Of a DNA stretch of 64,000 nucleotides, positions 21,612 to 32,934 are shown one piece after another. A program made the translations under genes and the position numbers. The stretch comes from Shinisaurus crocodilurus (lineage: Eukaryota > Chordata > Lepidosauria > Squamata > Shinisauridae): assembly GCA_021292165.1 (NCBI GenBank), contig CM037879.1, positions 116,757,359 through 116,821,358 of the forward strand, written 5' to 3'. Within the stretch, counting starts at the first letter, position 1, and every line of letters starts with the position of its first letter. The notes under the pieces were generated by a model that made no database searches, was not told where the DNA came from, and worked only from the letters and a program-made list of their open reading frames with translations.

Positions 21612-21779
21612 AGGGGATAAGAGTATTAAGTCTAAGATCTAAAATTATCCAGCTGCACCACTGATAGAGAAGATAGTGAGTATGGAGACAGTATGGAAAA
21701 ATATTTCTCCCTCTTTTCTAATACTGGAATTTAGGTAAAAGGCAGGGTATAAATATAATAAATAATAAATAAACTGGTG

Positions 21780-22110
21780 GACAGTTGATACAGGACAGAC
21801 GAAAGAAAGAACTTCTTCACACAATACACAATTAACTTATTAAATTCACAGCCACAGCCAGGCATTAGACACATCCCTTGAGGATGGGCCTGTCAACAGC
21901 TATTGCCTGTGATAGCTAAAATGGAACCTCCATGTTCAGAAGCAGTATACTGCTGAATAACAGGTGCTTGGAGGGAAAGAACTGGGGAAGACTATTTCAT
22001 TCATGCCCAGTTTATCAGATTCCCTGGAAGTATCTGGCTGTCCACTGCTAGAAAGAGGATACTGGACTAGATGTGACCCTCTTCTGATCAAGCAGGGCTC
22101 CTCTTATTGG
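21780..22110 (+). mobile_element. CR1-like LINE 3' fragment
   Basis: Plus-strand version of the 3' end seen reversed at 26049: ACAGGACAGACGAAAGAAAG ... CTTCTTCACACAATAC ... ACTGGACTAGATGTGACCC ... ATCAAGCAGGGCTC. Non-coding. Confidence 0.75.
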
Positions 22111-22744
22111 TCTTATATTGTTTTTGTTGCTTTCCATAGCCATTGTCAATGAAAAAAAAATGCTTTACAATACTTGTCATTGTATCCTTACAATAATTTG
22201 GTCAGATTGTGCCATTGATTACTGTGAGAGAGACATTCAGCATGTGCTTAGCTCTCCTGCAGAAATCAGTGGGACTTAAATGTGCTTAGCACTGGCGGGA
22301 TTGTACCCTAATTCCTTTTCCTTCTCTCCCTCTCTCTCCCCCACAAAAGCCAAAACAGAAGTTTTTCGTGATAAAAAAAAATATGGAGAAAAGTGAGTTA
22401 AAGTCAGTACAAAATAATGCTACTTACAGCATCCCTAAGTAAGCTAATGTTCACAAATTCAAATGGAAAATAAAGTGCTGCTAAAACTAGCACATTTTAA
22501 TAAGAACTTGGAAGTGCCCCAGAAACTTCACAATCAAGAATTACTGTCACTGAAGTTCCTTGAGCAGCGGCAACAACAACAACAAAAAGTCCACACAAAA
22601 GTGGGGCAGGATCCATTCAATATTAAGCACTTTTCCATTCTTTTGATTTCAGTATGTGAGCTTTGCCCTCCTTGGCTGGAATCAATGGGACATAAAAGTG
22701 CTCATGCTCCATATTATTGTTACAATATAATGTGCTCTATGTGG

Positions 22745-23356
22745 GGTTACCCTGGAAGATGGTTCGGAAGCTACAGCTGGTACAGGAAGATTATCCAACA
22801 CTACAGCTGGTACAAAACGCGGTGGCTCGCCTGGTTAAAGGCAGCTGCCGGGGCGGGATCACATCACTCCAGTGCTCAAGGAGCTGCACTGGCTACCAGT
22901 TGCTTGCCGAGCCGAATTCAAGGTGTTGGTTTTGACTTTTAAAACCCTATACGGCTCCAGTCCAGGTTATCTCAAGGAGCGTCTCCAGCAACACCAAGTA
23001 GGCTGCTCAACAAGATCTGCCACAGAAGGCCTTCTCCTTGTCCCTTTAGCCAGAGCAGCTAGACTGGTGGGGACTAGGAAGAGGGCCTTTTCTGTGGCGG
23101 CCCCCCGTACTGTGGAACTCTCTCCCTAGTGACCTCCACCATGCCCCCATTCTGCTGAGCTTCTGCTGCTCTCTAAAAACATGGCTGTTCAGGAGGGAAT
23201 ATGGGGTGGGCTAAGATTTTAAAATTTTAATACTGTTTAAAATGTATTTTACTCTGTATTTTATCATGTTGTACATCACCCAGAGTGGCTGGTTTGCCGG
23301 CCAGATGGGCGATCCATAAATGCAACAAACAAACAAACAAATAAATAAATAAATAC
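22745..23356 (+). mobile_element. L2-like LINE 3' end
   Basis: Encodes KELHWLPVACRAEFKVLVLT, KTLYGSSPGYLKERL and GTRKRAFSVAAP, the L2-group C-terminal signature, continuous for about 85 codons then frame-disrupted at a TGTGGAACTC tract. Starts with the tandem phrase CTACAGCTGGTACA (twice). Ends in an (AAAC)(AAAT) tail at 23323-23356. Confidence 0.85.
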
Positions 23357-23749
23357 AACACCTTTGAAATATGTTCCAAGGATTCTAGCAGCCATTCTGA
23401 AATCCACAATCCATTCACAGTATATCATTCAGTATCAATATTCACATTTTGGCAGGATCTTAACCTCTTTCACACCAACTCATCTCTTTGTACTCTTACA
23501 AGGCATAGCCTTTTGAGTAAAACATGCATTTGAAAGAACTGTGAAGTGTTTATGCAACTTTAAAACTACAACAAGCTATAGGATGCAGTGAGTAACTACA
23601 GAACAAGACCATGCATGAAACTGTTTTCTAAGACTACAGATTATGCATTGCATTTCCACTCAAAACAATGTATGCAAAAAACAAAAAAACAAAAAACCCC
23701 ATTAATTGAAGAAAACCAAGGACAAATGGAAGGAATAGCAGCATGGATT

Positions 23750-24510
23750 GAGTCAAAAGAAAGTTGAATAGATTGATGTATTTCTGTGGCAAACATTTAT
23801 ATACGTATGTAACTTTATAAATGCCTTTAATGAGAGGAATGAATCTTGTGGCAAGTTTTTTGCCCCCATTTTTTGTTGTTGTTCAATTACCTCTGTGTTC
23901 GATGCAATGTTTTCTAGCAACAGAGTGTCCAGACTGAGTCTGCCCATTGTCGATATCTCCATCATTCATTCATCCTGGCAGTTGTTGTCATCCTTGTCAC
24001 TGATCACAAAGGTCGTGCAAATTCTTTTGGTTCAAGCCCCCAAAGGCCTTGCAGTCTCCCTACAGGGTTCACCCCCAAGCCCTGAGATTTTGCCTTCTGC
24101 ATGTTTGTGGGTGGAATGACTGTCAGGAAAGAGGTCATGGTTTGGTGGCAGCCAGTTTCCATGGCATGCCAGTAAATTCTGTGTCAAAATGTTTCTTCAG
24201 TGAATTCTGCTTGCTGGAGCATTTGCTTCCAGTCTTTGGGTTTTTAGCCATCTTGGAGAGGGATCTAGTGCAGCTGTGGGTGGAAAGATAATAGCTGCAT
24301 GGCCATTGAACCAAGCATGCTGCCAGAAGGGGCCAGGATGGCGCACACATGCTTCTTGGGCCAGAAGCTTATCGACTTCTTCCTGCTGCAATAAGGGAAT
24401 CTGAATCATGTAAACATCAAGAGTTCTAAAGCAAGGCTGGCTGGCTGCCCTTGAGTCAATTACACTTACCCGCTTCACCTTTTTGTGGTCTTTTAGGAGC
24501 ATACCTTTTT
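23750..24510 (-). pseudogene. Possible degraded coding remnant, unidentified
   Basis: Three overlapping minus-strand frames (23753-23965, 24135-24350, 24197-24502) have protein-like composition, for example LLLENIASNTEVIEQQQK and FDTEFTGMPWKLAATKP, separated by stops. It could be a decayed retropseudogene or chance. I cannot name a parent gene. Confidence 0.2.
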
Positions 24511-24666
24511 TTTTTTTTTTTTAAGTGTACACATAAACATGTGGAAGCAAAATATGGGTGTTTGAAAACATGTGCATCCTACAGGTCCACTTGTTATTGA
24601 AGTCCACTATTGCGTGCAAAGTAACACAGTGGCAAGCCCAAATGTGTTGTCGTGAAATATGTGAAA

Positions 24667-24735
24667 TTATTATTATTATTAGTAGTAGTAGTAGTAGTAG
24701 TAATTCAATTTATATCCCGCCTATATACAAATACC
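24667..24735. repeat. (ATT)n(AGT)n microsatellite with LINE/SINE-tail fragment
   Basis: ATT units then about eight AGT units, followed by CAATTTATATCCCGCCTATA, a short tail fragment of the SINE type. Confidence 0.7.
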
Positions 24736-25287
24736 CTAGGCAGTCCTATATTCGGTCAGATCCATACCAAATGCCTTTAGTCCCTCCAAACAACCCTCTT
24801 TCTCCCCCAGCAATATATAATGTTTCTGCTTCCCGTCATACACACTTCTGCAACTGCAACAAAAATCCTATTCTTTATTTCTGCTGCCCTATTTTAGAGA
24901 CAGATACTTCTCCTTGCTAATAAGCAAAACAGCTACTAACTAGAGATTTTTACACATACATGACATACTTGTGTCAAGAATGGAAGAAGTATATTGTCTT
25001 CACAGAACGGGATTGGAGTGATGGAGTATCTTTGCTGTGATGAGAGTAGTCATGATCACAATGTTGTTGTTGTTGTTGTTCAGACTAGAGTAAATCCAGC
25101 TTTGACAATGAAGAAGAAAATAGCCAGCATGAAAATTAGAAGATAAAAACAAAGCAAAACAAGAAATCTTGAAATGATAGGGCAGTGCCAATGGAAAGCA
25201 GAGCGGGGTAGTTTTGCTAATCTCCCTTTTAAAAGAAATAGCATTCAGCACATGCTCCAGTGTCTGGGATCACACAGCAAGGAAGCC

Positions 25288-25492
25288 AGTGCAGTTAGAC
25301 AGTGGAGTGGTTAGACTAGGTCTGAGAGGGACTTGTTCAAATCTCCACTCAGCCAACAAGTTTCCTGGGTGACTTGGGGCCAGTTACTATCAGTCAGCCT
25401 GACCTACCTCACAAGGTTGTTGCGAGGATAAAATAAGCCAGAACTATGAGTTGCCTTGAGGTCCTTGGAGGAAAAGGGGGTGGGGTGGATAA
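25288..25492 (+). mobile_element. tRNA-derived SINE (SINE-A), diverged
   Basis: TGGAGTGGTTAGACTAGG (A-box region), TTCAAATCTCC (B-box region), then the body CTACCTCACAAGGTTGTTGC and a tail TTGCCTTGAGGTCCTTGGAG. Same family as 48667. Confidence 0.8.
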
Positions 25493-25499
25493 GCATACC

Positions 25500-26045
25500 A
25501 AGACCAATTGAAATGTTTCTTTGCTGCTTGGGTTAGTGGTGGTTGTTTTTAAGTTCACAAAAGGGCACAGGAAGGTGAAGGGAGAAGATGTGTCAGTTGT
25601 GATGTCTTACACATGAATTGATAGGTGAGTATGGGCCTCCTGCAGCCATGTTCCATATGGATGCCCTCTCTGGGAGAAGACTTGGATTTTCATGGTGCTA
25701 AGCAACCCTCATGTAAGCCAGGCCTATGTCTGTCATCCCTGCTGGTCACCAAAAGCACCACAAATGTATTTCTTTCTACTTGCTTTCTCTTGAGCATCAG
25801 CAAAACTGATTCCAGCTGCTCCAAGCTGAAAGCAAGCTCTTCTTTGCCAAATCTCTCACTCTCTCTGGCCCACAACAATACATTCCCAAACCCAGAGCCC
25901 TTTGAGATGTGCATGAAGAATTCTAAAAGAGAGCAAGTACCCCTGCAGAGAAATCCAATCCCACACTCCAAATTCCACTATCCCACCTTATAACATGCAA
26001 TATTTCTAGTTCAAGTACAGTAAACCAAAAATGAGTTTAGGGACA
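25500..26045. other. No feature recognised
   Basis: A 122-codon frame on the plus strand (25625-25993) and its antisense show no family resemblance and no exon-like splice context. Probably decayed repeat or unique intergenic DNA. Confidence 0.4.
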
Positions 26046-26048
26046 GAT

Positions 26049-27319
26049 AAGAACATAAGAAGAGCCATGCTGGATCAGACCAAAGGTCCACCTAGTCCAG
26101 CATTCTCTTCACACAGTGGCCAACCAGCTGCCTGTGGGAAACCCACAAGTAGGACATGAGTGCAATAAATAGCACCCTCCTGCTCATGTTCCCTAGCAAC
26201 TGGCATATGGAAGGATACTACCTCTGATACTGGAGAGGGCATATAGCCCTCAGAACTAGTAGCCACTGTTAGCTTTATCCTCCATGAATTTGTTCAATAC
26301 CCTTTTAAAGTCATCCTAATTGGTGGCCCTCAATACATCTTGTGGTAGCAAATTCCATAGTCCAACTATGCTCTGTGTGAAGAAGTACTTTCTCTGTCCT
26401 TAATCAGCTTCATGGGATGACCCCAGGTTCTAATATTATGAGAGAGGGAGAAAAATGTATCCATAACCACTTTCCCAACACTGTGCATAATTGTGTACAT
26501 TTATATCATGTCTCCCTTTTCTTACCTTTTTACTAAGCTAAATAGTCCCAGATGTAACCTTTCCATATAGGGGAGTTGTTCCAGCACCTTGACCATTTTA
26601 GTTGGCCTTTTCTGCACTTTTTCCAACTCTCCAATATCTTTTTTTTAGGTGCGGTGACCAGAACTATACACAGTATCCCAAGTGTGGTTCCACCATAGAT
26701 TTGTATACTGTATGGTGAATTATTTTCGATTCCTTTCCTAATTTTGCCTAGCATGAAATTTGCCTTTTTCACAGCAGCCACACACTGGGTCGACATTTTC
26801 ATCGAGCTGTTCACCACAACCCCAAATCTCTTTCTTGGTCAGTCACTGCCAGCTCAGATCCCATCAGCGTATACTTGAAGTTAGTATATATATATATATT
26901 TACTGCAGTGTGCATCACTTTACACTTTCTTACATTGAACTGCATTTGCCATTTTGATGCCCATTCTCCCAGTTTGGAGAGATCCTTTCAGAGCTCAGCA
27001 CAATCCCTTTTTGTTTTAACCACCCTAAATAATTTGATGCTACCAACAAACTTGGCCACCTCACTGCACACTCCTACTTCCAGATCATGTATGAATAAGT
27101 TGAAAAGCATTGGTCCCAATACAGATCTTTGTAGGATCCCACTGTTTACATCCCCCAAGTGGGAGAATTTACCATTTATTCCTACTCTCCACTTTCTATT
27201 CTTTAACCACTTATTGATCCATAAGAGGACCACTCCTCTTATTCCATGACTGCTAAGTTTGCTCAGTGATCTTTGGTGAGGGACATTGTCAAAGCCTTTT
27301 GGAAGTCCAAGTAAATAAT
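26049..27319 (-). mobile_element. CR1-like LINE, reverse-transcriptase C-terminal half and 3'UTR, degenerate
   Basis: Minus-strand frames read KGFDNVPHQRSLSKLSSHGI and VLGPMLFNLFIHDLE (27353-26988), then MSTQCVAAVKKANFMLGKIR (26817-26533), the order expected of CR1-group reverse transcriptase and C-terminus. Frames are broken by several indels and stops; the catalytic YADD-type box is not intact. The 3' untranslated part (GACCAAAGGTCCACCTAGTC and following) runs to 26049. Dead copy. Confidence 0.88.
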
Positions 27320-28015
27320 GACTAGGTTCCGATGACACACTGCAGCTTGTCATGGGTTATTTAACCCACGATGAACCATGTCCTTGGTTTTAGCTGCCCT
27401 GGGAACGCAAGGGACTGAGTCACTGAGCATGGCTCAGTTGTGCACCCTGTGTGCACATTTTTTCACTTTTCTTTTCATTTTCTTCTTAAATTAAATGTAA
27501 ACTTGAACTCCCAACTTGGGATGAGGTCTGTTTCTGAACTGTAGTTATAGGACCTAAAACCAGAGACTACACTGAGCCCAAACTGAAGCTAGCCTACACT
27601 TTTTTATATATAAGCAGACTCTTCCACTAGCTAGGGCTGCACAATGGTCCTTGTCAATATAGAGCTATATATGACTTTTACTGCCTCTTGGGCTTAGTTT
27701 AAGTGTGCAGTTAAGGTTCTGTGCAACCACTCAGGAATCTCTGTTAGAGCAAGGTTGCGAGAACTCTATATTTCTGCTGGATTTCCCACTGCACCCCACT
27801 CCTGGATTTAGCTCCCGACTGTAAGTTTGTAAAGGACTACCCTTGTGGGATTTACGTAGCTTCCTTTGCTGTGTCCTTGTTTTGGTGTCAGCTTGTGTTT
27901 ATGAGTTTAAATGAGTTTTAAATGGTTACCTGAGAGAATTTAATTAATAAATAAGTAAAAAAGCACTTCTCTTTGCATAGGTGCTTAATTCACAAGTGTG
28001 CTAAAAGACTTCTTT
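27320..28015. other. Mostly unrecognised intergenic sequence
   Basis: 27320-27400 contains CATGGGTTATTTAACCCACG and resembles the inverted repeats at 20676. The rest has no feature I recognise. Confidence 0.35.
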
Positions 28016-28329
28016 TCACCTTGATGATTCGTCACTGGGGCTCCTCACACTCAGTGAGCTGATAAAGTAGTTGCACAGAATAAAGAGAACATGGAAGAAT
28101 TGCTCAGCAATGCCAAATAAAAGAACTACGGTATGTTTGCTTATTAGTCTGGAGATTTTGGTCATTACTTTCCGGGGAATGATCATCAACCCATGAAGTG
28201 GTTGGGATTTCTCTTTCATAATACAGATGCCCAAATACCACATATCCTAGGTAAGAGACCTTGAGCTTCTGTTTAGACCTTCCGGAAGTTCCAAGTCCTC
28301 CCCATTCAGTCTGGCAAAATGTATTTTCC

Positions 28330-28437
28330 CTAAAAATGTCTAGCCCTAGACAGCATAGCCAATGGTAAGGGATGATGAGAGTTGTAGGACAAAACATCTG
28401 GAGGGCCACAAGTTACCCACCCCTGCTCTAGGATATA
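28330..28437. mobile_element. hAT-like MITE, right half
   Basis: CATCTGGAGGGCCACAAGTT then ACCCACCCCTG, with the AGCATAGCCAATGGTAAGGG centre. Left arm lost. Confidence 0.65.
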
Positions 28438-28454
28438 CAAATGCAAAAGAGAAC

Positions 28455-29221
28455 TGTGGAAGACCAGCAACTGGGTCTTCTGAGTGAGTTTGGCACTTAA
28501 CGGGTTAACCAGCACTGAGCTACAGGCTACAGCCCGTTAAAGCTCGTATAAGCAATTGAAACTCGTACGCAGCAAAAAGGAAGCACAGGAGTCTATTCGC
28601 GGCAAGAACAGATGCTTTTTATTTACTACAGGTTAAATGGAGCGGAACTAATAGACTTCTAGGAATACTATACCATCAACAAGACCTGAGCGTGACCTCA
28701 GATTTATGAATGAACGGGTTCCCAGGCTAGCATACTGCAGCAAAGTGTTACCTTAGACCCGAGACTTTACGCGGCTCCTTTCCCAGCCTGACTCCGAGCC
28801 CGCCTGGCCCGGGGAAGAGAACTGCTTCACCCAGCCAGAGCTGGCCGTGGATGTTGTCAGCGCACCCGTGTTCCCAACAACCCGTGTCGGGTTGGTAGAG
28901 GGGTTTTCTACCCCTTCCTCCCTCCTTCCCGCCCCTTGCTGATCAGGTGGGCTTATCCCTGCGGGGGGGGGGGGGGCAAGGTAGCGCCTTTGGAGGTATG
29001 GAATACTTTGCAGCTCTTTGAGACTGCCCTGCCTTCTTGATGGCCCATGCTTCTTCTTTGTGGATTCGGGCCGATGTGCCCCATTGAGGATATGGATGTT
29101 ACCATATGCTGATTCTGCATCTCCTGCCCCCAGGGGGATTATGTAGACAAGGGGTTGCCAGGGACAACTACCTGCTGTTACCAAGGGGAAACTGTGTGTG
29201 TGTGTTCAGGCTTTCTCCACA
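28455..29221 (-). mobile_element. Solo LTR, family LTR-A
   Basis: 767 bp from TGTGGAAGACC to CTTTCTCCACA, flanked by AGAAC at 28450-28454 and 29222-29226. TG...CA ends and a 5-bp duplication identify a solo LTR. Orientation is set by the plus-strand copy at 30150: its TGTGGAGAGAAAGCC start matches the reverse complement of this right end. A reverse AATAAA-type signal lies near 28618-28626. No internal region. Poly-G at 28963-28977. Confidence 0.85.
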
Positions 29222-29317
29222 AGAACTACAAGGCTTTTGGTGTTTTAAAGCTTGCCTAGAACACTTTATCATTCCTTCTTGCCAAGCTACACCTGTGAAA
29301 ATTCCCTTTAGGAGAGG

Positions 29318-29450
29318 ACTGTAGCTCAGGGGTGGAGTGTATAAGCTTTGTGTCCGGGGTCTCCAGCAGAGTGCCCATGAGCACCAATGTGTCTGCAGAC
29401 ACCTCTTTTGGTGCATGCCAGGCACTCTGCCCCTCCTGATTTTTATTTTG
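29318..29450 (+). mobile_element. Possible tRNA-derived SINE fragment
   Basis: GGACTGTAGCTCAGGGGTGG resembles the tRNA-Ala-type head of SINE-B at 43918, but the body does not follow. Weak. Confidence 0.3.
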
Positions 29451-29852
29451 TATCGCTTTTATTACTAAAAAAACTAAGTGGGAGGGAGGCATGAAGCAGA
29501 ACAAAGTGTCAGCATCCAGCACCATCCTTATTTCCATGAATGCCACTGGGAGACCCATCTCTGAGCCTCAACAGGTACCCTTCTGTGAAATGAGTGTGGG
29601 AGCAGAAAACTGTGGATTCTAAAGAGTGGTTTTTGTGTTTTGGAGCTCCAACCTCACCTCTGCCTCATACATACATTTTCTGGGGAAATTGCTTTTCTTT
29701 TAGTCTTGCAAGTTTGCCTTCTTCGGGGAAATGGGGCTTTTGTGACCAACCACACCCACACCCACCGTGGCTGCTCCAGCTTATACATTACCTGGAGCCT
29801 TCACATGGTAGAGGAGCAACATTCCTCCTCACCTCCTCTCTACCATGTATAG

Positions 29853-29982
29853 AAGGGGTTGGCAACCTGGTGCCCTCCAGATTTGGACTGCGACTACCAT
29901 AATCCCTGACCATTGGTTATGCTGGATTTGCCTCATGGGAGTTGTAGTTCAAAATATCTGGAGGGCAGGTCACCTTCCCCTG
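29853..29982. mobile_element. hAT-like palindromic MITE with 8-bp target duplication
   Basis: 130 bp, AAGGGGTTGGCAACCTGGTG at left and the inverted arm at right, flanked by ATGTATAG (29845-29852) and ATGTATAA (29983-29990). Confidence 0.85.
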
Positions 29983-30149
29983 ATGTATAAAATAGAATCA
30001 TAGAATAGTAGAGTTGGAAGGCCATCAAGTCCAACCCACTGCTCAATGCAGGAATCCAAGTTAAGGCATCCCTGACAGATGGCTGTCCTGCTGCATCTTG
30101 AATGCCTCCAGTGTGGAAGAGCCCACTACCTCCCTAGGTAATTGGTTCC

Positions 30150-30915
30150 TGTGGAGAGAAAGCCTGACTGACTGCCCATTCCTGGAATGTGCTCATAACT
30201 TCATTCCTTCCTGTGCTCCATTTCTCCTTCCTCTGCATAAGCCCCCCCCCCCCACCTTGCATAATCCTCACCCTGGGCAAGGGAGGCACAGCCAGAACAC
30301 ATCTACATCTACACAAAGGGGCACATTTGCAATTCACCCCAAAGAGGTGGAAAACATCTTGCAGTCTCAAAGAGCTGCAAGATGATCCTCAGGAACACCT
30401 CTGTGGGCGGGAACCGGGAACCCACCTGGAGAATCACCTGGGACTAGGAGGGGTCTGGAGAAGGGGTCTGGGCAAACCTCTGACCATCAAGGTTGTTGGA
30501 AGCTGGTGCACACTCTGCACGGATCAAGCCCCTGACTTCGGTCAGCAAACAGCCCTCCAGCCCCAGGCGCAGCGCCGGTGATCGCCCGCAGGAGAGACGG
30601 AGACTAGTAAGTTAGGTGCTCTGGTGTTCTGTGACTTTGTGTCTAGCGCAAGCCTGTTACATAGCCTACCCTATGCTCAAATGATCCCCACTGTGACTCA
30701 TCTGTTTATGCTGTGAAATTCCTGTAGTTTATTAGTTTTGCTCCATTAAAGGTGTTGTACCCGAACATAGACTCCTTGTTTAGTCTGTTCCCCATGTCAA
30801 TTCAGGCTGTGGTTGGCTTTAACTTAGGCTAGAACCGCAAGGAAAGGGTTTCCTCCGTGCCGGTTAACCCCTTCCGTCCCGAACTCGTGCAAAGGACCTG
30901 CTGGGGTCCTCCACA
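30150..30915 (+). mobile_element. Solo LTR, family LTR-A, inside CR1
   Basis: 766 bp, TGTGGAGAGAAAGCCTG to GGGTCCTCCACA, flanked by GTTCC at 30145-30149 and 30916-30920. Inserted into the 3' untranslated part of the CR1 copy, which continues on both sides. A polyadenylation-type ATTAAA lies near 30745, supporting plus orientation. Related to 28455-29221 and 40965-42100. Confidence 0.9.
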
Positions 30916-31312
30916 GTTCCACTGTCATATTGCTCTAACAGTCAGGACGTTTTTCCTGATGTTCAGCCAGAATCTGGCTTCCTGTAACTTGAGCCCATTA
31001 TTTCATGTGGAGAAGAGATCCTGGCCTTCCTCTGTGTGATAACCTTTCAAGTACTTGAAGAGCGCTATCATGTCTCCCCTCAGTCTTCCCTTCTGAAGGC
31101 TAAACATGCCCACTTCCTTCAGCCTCTCCTCATAAGGCTTAGTTTCCAGTCACCTGATCATCTTTTTTGCCCTCCTCTGAACCCCTTCCAGTTTCTCTAT
31201 ATCCTTCTTAAAGTGTGGTGCCCAGAACTGGACGCAGTACTCAAGATGAGGTCTAACCAGTGCTGAGTAGAGGAGAACTAGTACTTCACACAATTTGGAA
31301 GCTATACTTCTA

Positions 31313-31893
31313 TTAATGCAGCCCAAAATAGCATTTGACTTTTTTTGCAGCCATATCACATTGCTGGCTCATATTCAGCTTGTGATCTACAACAATTCCA
31401 AGATCCTTCCTGCTTATAGTACTCTCAAGCCAAGTATCCCCCATCTTGTAACTGCGCATTTGGTTTCTTTTTCCTAGGTGCAGAACTTGGCATTTATCCC
31501 TATTAAATTTCATTCTCTTGTTTTCAGCCCAGTGCTCCAGCCTATCAAGATCACTTTGTATTTTGTTTCTGTCTTCCAGGGTATTAGCTATTCCACCCAA
31601 TTTTGTGTCATTTGCAAATATGATAAGCATTCCCTGCACCTCCTCATCCAAGTCATTAATAAAAATGTTGAAGAGCACTGGGCCCAGGACTGAGCCCTGC
31701 AGTACCTCGTAGAGAAGGTACCATCGATATGCACACTTTGAGTCCAATTCTGTAGCCAACTGTCGACCCACCATCTAACTGTTCCATCTAGCCCACCTTT
31801 AGCTAGTTTGCTAATCAGGATATCATGAGGCACTTTGTCGAAAGCTTTGCTGAAGTCAAGATATATTATGTCCACAGCATGCCCACAGTCCAC
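31313..31893 (-). pseudogene. CR1 reverse transcriptase fragment, catalytic Asp replaced
   Basis: Two overlapping minus-strand frames, 31893-31588 and 31774-31313, together cover RT motifs from the FDKVPH box to the C-terminal domain (LDRLEHWAENKRMKFNRDKC, HLGKRNQ). The switch between frames is a frameshift near 31730. The first Asp of the usual ADD is present, the second position reads Asn. CR1 RT copies its RNA at the target by nicked-DNA priming; this copy cannot. Confidence 0.88.
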
Positions 31894-31931
31894 AAGGGAG
31901 GTTATCCGATTAAAAAAAAGTGATTAGATTA

Positions 31932-31968
31932 ATCTGGCAGGATTTGTTCTTGACAAATCCTGCCAGAT
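31932..31968. repeat. Perfect 16-bp hairpin, 5-nt loop
   Basis: 31932-31947 is exactly complementary to 31953-31968. Part of this pairing is native to CR1 (GGATTTGT/ACAAATCC); the outer bases have become complementary in this copy. Confidence 0.85.
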
Positions 31969-31979
31969 GTTGGCTTCTA

Positions 31980-32122
31980 ATAGAATCATAGAATATTAGA
32001 GTTGGAAGGGGCCTGTAAGGCCATCGAGTCCAACCCCCTGCTCAATGCAGGAGAACAGATGTGGGCAGCCCAGGCAGTCACCCATCCAAGCACTGACCCA
32101 GCTCATACCCGCTTAGCTTTAG
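31980..32122 (-). mobile_element. 5S rRNA-derived SINE fragment inside CR1
   Basis: CR1-type tail (ATAGAATATTAGAGTTGGAA ... AACCCCCTGCTCAATGCAGG) followed by reverse 5S text (CACCCATCCAAGCACTGACC, CGCTTAGCTTT). CR1 coding sequence continues on both sides. Confidence 0.75.
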
Positions 32123-32631
32123 CATGACTGCTTTATAACCTGTTCCAGAATTTTCCCAGGGATTGTTGTCAGACTGACTGGTCTGTAGTTCCCTGGTTCC
32201 TCCTTTTTGCCCTTTTTGAAGATAGGAACAACATTAGCCCTCCTCCAGTCTTCTGGCACTTCACCCATCCTCCATGATTTCTCAAAGATAATAGACAGTG
32301 GTTCTGAGAGTTCTTCTGCCAGTTCCTTTATTACTCTAGGATGCAGTTCCTTGGGCTCTGGAAATTTGAATTCGTTCAAAGTAATTAGGTGTTTCTTGAC
32401 CATTTGCCTATCAATCTCAAGCTGCAATCCTGCCCCTTCAGCTTGTACATCAGGTTTGCCAGGGGGGTCATAGATGTCTGCATGTGTCTGTGTGTTTATA
32501 AAATCACATGAATGGGGTTTCCATGCAATCAGGCATTTTAGTAGAGCCTCCAGCTCATACTTCATGTTATCTGTGTGGTGGAGCAGAGCAGGCACGCCAC
32601 TCCTCCACCATTCTAAGGATCCAGGTAACAT
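32119..32631 (-). pseudogene. CR1 reverse transcriptase N-terminal fragment
   Basis: 170-codon minus frame containing EFKFPEPKELHPRVIKELAE, SIIFEKSWRMGEVPEDWRRA and NYRPVSLTTIPGKILEQVI, the first RT motifs of CR1. The upstream endonuclease domain is not found, so the element is 5'-truncated or decayed beyond recognition by about 32640. Confidence 0.88.
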
Positions 32632-32802
32632 CAGAATCAGGCCTCTGACACTCTCCGAGCTATGTTACGTCCTGCTGAGGAACTGCCCAATCCACAGCCC
32701 AGCCCAGCTGCTGAACCAGGACTGAAACGGACTTTTCCCCATTCATTTCAATGGGACTAGATGAAATGTATTTGTCCATCTTCACTGCATTGAGCTGTAA
32801 AA

Positions 32803-32925
32803 CAGGGCTGGAGAACCTGTGGATGTCCAGATGTTGTTGGACTCCAACTCCTATCAGCCCCAGCTAGCATGGCCAATAATCAGAGGTCCAACAACATCTG
32901 GAGGGTCACAGGTCTCCTCCCCCTG
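32803..32925. mobile_element. hAT-like palindromic MITE with 8-bp target duplication
   Basis: 123 bp, CAGGGCTGGAGAACCTGTGG to inverted CACAGGTCTCCTCCCCCTG, between CTGTAAAA (32795-32802) and CTGTGAAA (32926-32933). Confidence 0.85.
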
Positions 32926-32934
32926 CTGTGAAAT

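Larger units (their letters stand above)
29998..32640 (-). mobile_element. CR1 LINE, partial, with two nested insertions
   Basis: The 3' end (CATAGAATAGTAGAGTTGGA, 29998) runs to 30149, is split by a solo LTR, and resumes at 30921. Frames then read C-terminal text, the RT core and ADWRRANVVPIFKKG-type N-terminal RT text near 32240. A 5S-SINE fragment splits it again at about 31980-32122. The RT region has YLDFSKAFDKVPHDIL and GSVLGPVLFNIFINDLDEE, but the catalytic box reads FANDTKLGG instead of FADD, so even without its frameshifts this copy would be inactive. 5' end not resolved. Confidence 0.9.

Noticed and set aside
22463..22942. 159-codon plus-strand open frame
   Set aside because: Its second half is out-of-frame L2-like LINE; the first half has a (CAA)n run and no known domain.
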